Shown here: positions 18,304-21,706 of the stretch, in pieces | Position numbering within the stretch: the stretch's first letter is position 1 | Layout of the letters: every line of letters begins with the position of its first letter | NCBI GenBank assembly: GCA_027604665.1 | Contig: JADGIZ010000170.1 | Coordinates: 1 to 21,706 of the forward strand | Source of the DNA: Polyrhizophydium stewartii | Lineage: Eukaryota; Chytridiomycota; Chytridiomycetes; Rhizophydiales | Length of the DNA stretch: 21,706 bases | Direction of reading: 5' to 3' | The notes under the pieces: model-generated | Told to the model about the DNA's origin: nothing | Seen by the model: the letters and a program-made list of their open reading frames with translations, nothing else | The model's database searches: none | Position numbers and translations under genes: made by a program

Positions 18304-18821
18304 AAGGCTCGTTAGCTGCCTGCGCTGGCGATCTGAGCCCACGGCACCTGCGCGTTACCATCGCCGAGACCCTGCTCGGCAGCGTGGATGGAGATGGCGC
18401 CTGCGATAATGGACGTAAATGCCGCGCGCGAGGCTGCCTGTGTGGCCAAGGCCGATGGTGGAGGCAGCAGCGATGACCGCGGCGGCAGCCGCGGCGAGCC
18501 TGCCGCAAGGGGCGTGATCCGTGGCTTTCCCGGATCCGCGGTCGTCGCAAGAGGGCTCGATCGCATGGTTTCGCCGCGCTCACAGCGATCAGGAGCCAAG
18601 ATAGCGAGTCGACGATGCAGGCAAACCAACTCGCAATCCAAAAAGCACATCGTCACAGAGTGACGACCACAGGATTTTGTCAAGAGACAAATTCATTGGC
18701 TGGACACGATCGGAACGCCAAAAGTTGAGCCAACTCAATTCAGATCGGCGACGGGCTGGACCATTGTCTGCCGGGAGCGCAGCAAAACATCCGACGCGCA
18801 AGCGCCGATGTCGGGAGGTGA
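18304..18821. other. Intergenic / 5' region of the CNB-domain gene
   Basis: These 518 bases lie between the stop of PRE4 and the chosen start of the CNB-domain gene, both on the minus strand. The part at 18312-18566 is an open minus-strand frame that may be an extra N-terminal exon or an upstream ORF. The remainder (about 18570-18821) shows no gene, repeat or RNA that I can recognise. Confidence 0.5.
18312..18566 (-). CDS. Possible upstream ORF or N-terminal exon of the CNB-domain gene
   Basis: An ATG at 18566 (minus strand, A at -3) opens 84 codons with a Pro/Ser/Ala-rich translation like the N-terminus of the downstream gene, including AFTSIIAGAISIHAAEQGLG. A donor-like GTAACG lies at 18358. 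Splicing from it to the CAG ending at 18231 would join this segment in frame to the large exon (A-H-A-V-P-L...) and replace the assumed start at 18303. That intron (128 nt) contains CTAAC. The alternative is a separate upstream ORF or chance. Confidence 0.35.
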   Translation of the reverse strand: MRSSPLATTADPGKPRITPLAAGSPRLPPRSSLLPPPSALATQAASRAAFTSIIAGAISIHAAEQGLGDGNAQVPWAQIASAGS

Positions 18822-20363
18822 TCACTCGTAAATCGCGCCGTACCCCTTGATGCCCTCTGCAAAGCTCCACTCGGTTTGCAGCGAGTACGGCTCGGTGATG
18901 CTCACGCCGGATGGGTTGATGGTTGCGCGTTGAATCTGCACGGCAGAATGGTCAGCGCTCGCCAAATCAGGAGAGGCGGCAGGAAGCACGCCGATCAAGA
19001 GGCACAAGGCGTGGACAGAGACGTACCTTGTTGAGCGAGCGGGCGTCGCGGTAGAACAGCACGCGCATGGACTCGTCGAGGATCTTGGCAGCGTCGGCCT
19101 CGGTCAGCTCGTCCTCGCGGCCCTCGACCTGCTTGCGCAGGAGCGGCTGCGCAATGTATGAGCCATATCCGGTGGCGATTGTCGACGATTGGTACGTGGT
19201 TCCCAGGAGATCGACATATCCGAGGAAGCTGCCCGCCGGTACGTGATTCCGTGGCAATCTGGTCAGCAAGGCACCGAGACCCACAGCGGTATTTTGGGGG
19301 CAAAGGCGCAAAGAGGTACTCACTGCTTTCCATCGCGGAATCCGCCAACGACAAGCGAGTTCCACAGCGGGTTGACCTGCGAGCGGCGGCCATACATGAC
19401 GCGCGAGGTGTACTCGAAGATGTGGGCCGGGTGCAGCTGGTGGCCGTCGCCGTTTGCGTACTCGTCGATGCTGGACGGCGCGCGGGAGCGTCAGCACCTT
19501 GGATCTCGCATGTCAAAGTTAGTGCCACGACTTACATGCAGTCGTTGAGGATGTGCTGGATGTGCTGCCAGTCCGACATGTCGCCCGAGGCGCCAATGAC
19601 GGTGTGGTCACCAAACGCAACGAGGCGCTTCATGTCGCGGATCTGGGCGAGCGAGCCGTAGGACGCTGGGGCGGGCAGAGCGGTATGGCATGCAATCGGG
19701 AGCCCTGTGTGAGCTTTCTGCCGGGAGGGAAGGCAGCGGCGCTCGGGATGGCGTGCGGGCACGCACCGAGCGTGTCGGCCGCGAGCATGACGCCGTCCTT
19801 GTACTTGATGCCGAGCACCGAGGTGCCCGTGACAATGGGCTGCCTGGAAGTCGCGGGCAGGCAAGGTGTCAGCCGCATCGGAACGATGGAGCGCCTCTGA
19901 TAGCGGCGGCAGCAGCGGCAGGCAGCGGCGACGGGCGGCAGCGTCCGACGCTGCGAGCGAGCCTTGGGATCACGGCCAAACCAAGGCGACCAGGGTTGCG
20001 CGGCCAGGGAAGCCGCAGGCAGGCGGGTCGGGGGGCTTTCCGCGACGCGGACACCTGGCTCGCTCGCGCGGTGGCAGCGGCCACGCACAGCGGGGCTGGC
20101 GCGCCGCACGCCGAGGCAAGGGCGCGAGCAGCCGTTGGGCAAACCGAGCCGGCCGGCCGCTGGCGCACGCGGGCCGGTCGCGGATGCCGCGCTGATTCGA
20201 GATGAGTGCGGGGGGCTCACTGTGTGCGCGAGACGGGCAGCGCCGACGAGCCATGGGCGGCCGACGGGGCGGGCGCCAGGCCATCCACTGGACGCAGGAT
20301 GTCCAGGTCGCTGCTGCCGCCGTGCGGGCGCGGGTTGCCCCAGTTGCCGGGGTGGGTGTCCAT
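18822..20363 (-). CDS. PRE4: 20S proteasome subunit beta-7 (PSMB4/Pre4)
   Basis: Six minus-strand exons (20363-20221, 19843-19767, 19665-19536, 19470-19324, 19228-19027, 18935-18822) give 270 residues, against about 264-266 in human and yeast. The start is ATG 20363 in a strong context (A at -3, G at +4). Every junction restores conserved sequence. Residues 1-48 are the propeptide ending SRTQ. Then come QPIVTGTSVLG, MLAADTL, SYGSLAQIRDMKRL, IGASGDMSDW, IIDEYANGDGH, NPLWNSLVVGGF, FLGYVDLLG, ATGYGSYIAQPLLRK and MRVLFYRDARSLNK. These are diagnostic of beta-7 rather than the catalytic beta-1, -2 or -5. Known: beta-7 is a non-catalytic ring subunit of the 20S core whose C-terminal tail clamps the opposite ring during assembly. 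The tail here ends IKGYGAIYE. Donors include GTGAGC, GTGCGT, GTAAGT, GTGAGT and GTACGT. No PACE-type GGTGGCAAA proteasome element is visible just upstream. Confidence 0.96.
19844..20220 (-). other. Intron 1 of PRE4 (377 nt)
   Basis: GTGAGC donor and TTCCAG acceptor, phase 2; the junction creates the Gln pair in SRTQQPIVTG. It is the longest intron in the window and is Arg/Ala-codon-like in every frame because of GC richness. No embedded gene or RNA was recognised. Confidence 0.85.
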
Positions 20364-20387
20364 GTTCTCGGCGGTTGGGGACAGTAA

Positions 20388-20404
20388 AAGTGGAGCCCGG
20401 ATCG
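20388..20404 (+). repeat. 17-bp direct repeat, copy 1
   Basis: AAGTGGAGCCCGGATCG is repeated exactly at 20475-20491, 87 bp away, within the PRE4 upstream region. Copy 1 runs straight into three tandem ATTCG units (20405-20419). Confidence 0.9.
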
Positions 20405-20474
20405 ATTCGATTCGATTCGAAGAGAGGTTTATTAAGGAGCGAGGCGGCCGACTTCCCCACAACCGGCTGGGACC

Positions 20475-20491
20475 AAGTGGAGCCCGGATCG
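20475..20491 (+). repeat. 17-bp direct repeat, copy 2
   Basis: This is an exact second copy of the 17-mer at 20388-20404. It ends 15 bp from the WD40 stop codon. It could be a pair of transcription-factor sites for PRE4 or the remnant of a small duplication. Confidence 0.9.
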
Positions 20492-20505
20492 TGCATTTTC
20501 AGGTG

Positions 20506-21706
20506 TCATATAAGGGGGTCGTCGGCAAGAGCGAGGGGTGACGGGATGGCGGAAAGCGGGATGGAGCACACGATGCCGTCGTCGCCCGCGGCAACAAGCG
20601 CAGCGGGCGACGTTCCCTCGCCTGGGAGGAGGGACAGGCAGCGCAATGCGTTTGAGATGCCGTCGAGCGTGTGCAGATGCACGCGGTCGGGGGCATCTGG
20701 GTGGTGGACTGAAATGCGGCCGTCGCCCCAGGAGCACACCAGCGAGCCGTTGTGCATGGGCAGCAGGGCATATGCGGTTTGCCAGGCAGCGCCTACGACG
20801 CTTGTTCGACGGCCGTGTGACGAGTGGCGCGAGATGGTGCCCTCTGGGCGGGCGGACACCAGAACGCGCTTGGTGCGGACGTCGACGAAGCGCACCGAGC
20901 CGTCTGCGCCGCCGGTGGTGGCGATGAGATGCGGGCGGGTATGAATTGCAGTGCACATGGCGATGCCGCCGGAGGGGTGGACGCCTGGTATGGAGAGGAT
21001 CCGGCGGCCGCGGGCGGCGGGCAGGCGCGGATCGAAGGCGCGCAGAGCGCCGTCGATGGCGCCGCCGGATACGATGGCATGCGGCGAGAGTGGCGATCCG
21101 GCGAGGCCTGAAAGCAAGGCGTGTGCTGGGCCCGAGTGAGCGCGGATGAACGTCTCGGGGCGAGGGTCGGTGGGCGGGCGGCCTGCGTCAAAGATGAGGA
21201 TCTCGCCCGCGCGGGTCGCGCAGACGATGCGGGGGGCGGGCAGGCAGGCGTCGGGCGAGAAGGGCGAGACCATGGCGACGATGGGGCTCTGGAGCGGATC
21301 GAATGCGGGGTCACTGAATCGGTCGAATGCGGGATCTAGGAGCGGTTTGTGTTTGGGATCGAGGAGCGGATTGGATCTGGGGTCCCGGGGCGGCGGAGCG
21401 CGTGGCCTCTGCGCGCGCAGGGCTGGCAGCCTGAGCGGCATCGGCAGCGAGGCGGCCGGCGCACCAAAGACGGCGTCGCAGGCGAGGGCGATGGGGCCGT
21501 CGGCGGGCAGGGCCAGCGCCCACAGACGCACGCAGCCGTCGTAGGAGGCCGAGAGCACGCGCGGCTCGGAGGCCGCGGCGTGGAGGGCCGAGACCGACGC
21601 GCGGTGGGCGCGGATGCGGGCGCAAGCGAGCGCAGGCGCGCTGCGGCCGCGGGAGTCTGTTGGGCGCAGCGCGGCGGGCGGGGCGGGCGCGGGCCGAGCT
21701 TGTCGA
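20506..21706 (-). CDS. WD40-repeat protein, C-terminal part (5' end outside window)
   Basis: One open frame runs from the window edge (first full codon at 21705) to TGA at 20506-20508, giving 399 visible residues with no start in view. Beta-propeller blades are recognisable: AHRASVSALHA...RVLSASYDGCVRLWAL near the visible start, then VCATRAGEILIFDA, IVSGGAIDGALRAFDPRL, IATTGGADGSVRFVDVRTKR, VCSWGDGRISVHHP and VAAGDDGIVCSIPL. A Pro/Asp/Leu-rich insert (PLLDP, DPAFD repeats) interrupts the blades near residues 95-130. Known: WD40 propellers are protein-interaction platforms. The specific subfamily is not recognised; Raptor-like and other multi-blade proteins were considered without a decisive motif. 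It ends 142 bp from the PRE4 start. Confidence 0.8.
   Translation of the reverse strand, partial: RQARPAPAPPAALRPTDSRGRSAPALACARIRAHRASVSALHAAASEPRVLSASYDGCVRLWALALPADGPIALACDAVFGAPAASLPMPLRLPALRAQRPRAPPPRDPRSNPLLDPKHKPLLDPAFDRFSDPAFDPLQSPIVAMVSPFSPDACLPAPRIVCATRAGEILIFDAGRPPTDPRPETFIRAHSGPAHALLSGLAGSPLSPHAIVSGGAIDGALRAFDPRLPAARGRRILSIPGVHPSGGIAMCTAIHTRPHLIATTGGADGSVRFVDVRTKRVLVSARPEGTISRHSSHGRRTSVVGAAWQTAYALLPMHNGSLVCSWGDGRISVHHPDAPDRVHLHTLDGISNALRCLSLLPGEGTSPAALVAAGDDGIVCSIPLSAIPSPLALADDPLI

Larger units (their letters stand above)
20364..20505 (-). promoter_or_regulatory. PRE4: Short PRE4 promoter / 5' UTR region
   Basis: Only 142 bases separate the stop of the WD40 gene from the ATG of PRE4, both on the minus strand, so the PRE4 promoter must be here or inside the WD40 coding region. 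It holds a 17-bp perfect direct repeat and three tandem ATTCG units (minus: CGAAT), about 42-56 nt upstream of the ATG. No TATA box was recognised. Confidence 0.5.

Noticed and set aside
19630..20496. Minus-strand single open frame across PRE4 exon 2 and intron 1
   Set aside because: Only the last part matches beta-7. The N-terminal exon ending SRTQ in another frame joins in phase, so most of this frame is intron.
20506..21706. Raptor/Kog1 C-terminal propeller
   Set aside because: WD40 blades are present, but I could not match family-specific motifs and the N-terminal part is outside the window, so only a generic WD40 call is justified.
1..21706. tRNA, rRNA, CRISPR, insertion sequences or bacterial operon signals
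   Set aside because: I looked through the non-coding gaps and saw no convincing cloverleaf box sequences, regularly spaced repeats, transposase motifs or terminal inverted repeats. A covariance-model scan would be needed to exclude small RNAs.

Overview
This is nuclear DNA from a GC-rich, compact, intron-containing eukaryote. I infer an early-diverging fungus, with a chytrid-type lineage the most likely. The reasons are short introns (mostly 60-115 nt) with a recurring CTGAC branch-site motif, short gaps between genes, an intron-split CENP-A with Cse4-like features, a 20S proteasome beta-7 gene, a fungal/plant-type ferric reductase, and mitochondrial helical-repeat genes with strong presequences. 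The species cannot be fixed from the sequence alone. There is nothing prokaryotic here: no operons, no Shine-Dalgarno-led genes, no CRISPR, no insertion sequence. I recognised no rRNA or tRNA gene.

Layout. Plus strand, 1-12.3 kb: the possible tail of an upstream gene (3-38); a two-exon ferric reductase/NADPH oxidase-type membrane flavocytochrome (651-3105); three tandem intronless paralogous mitochondrial PPR/TPR-like helical-repeat proteins (3373-5148, 5512-7287, 7608-9353); a four-exon tRNA 2'-O-methyltransferase TRM13 (9417-11283); and a four-exon centromeric histone H3, CENP-A/Cse4 (11385-12338). A 523-bp convergent gap with a GT microsatellite follows. Minus strand, 12.9 kb to the end: a seven-exon gene for a roughly 1650-residue serine-rich protein with two C-terminal cyclic-nucleotide-binding-like domains (12862-18303); a six-exon proteasome beta-7 subunit, PRE4/PSMB4 (18822-20363); and the C-terminal part of a WD40 protein that runs off the window (20506-21706).

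How the genes relate. They do not form one pathway. The functional links are within families: the three helical-repeat proteins are tandem duplicates, all apparently mitochondrial, with presequences far more alike than their mature parts. The remainder are housekeeping genes (tRNA modification, centromere identity, proteasome) plus iron/redox and probable cAMP-linked signalling proteins. Apparent frame breaks in TRM13, CENP-A, the reductase, the cyclic-nucleotide gene and PRE4 are explained by introns whose phases restore conserved residues. Most points worth a second look are the presequence homogenisation, the unusual CENP-A loop 1 and C-terminus, the array of PKA-type RRxS sites upstream of the CNB domains, and the microexons and GC-AG intron of that gene.
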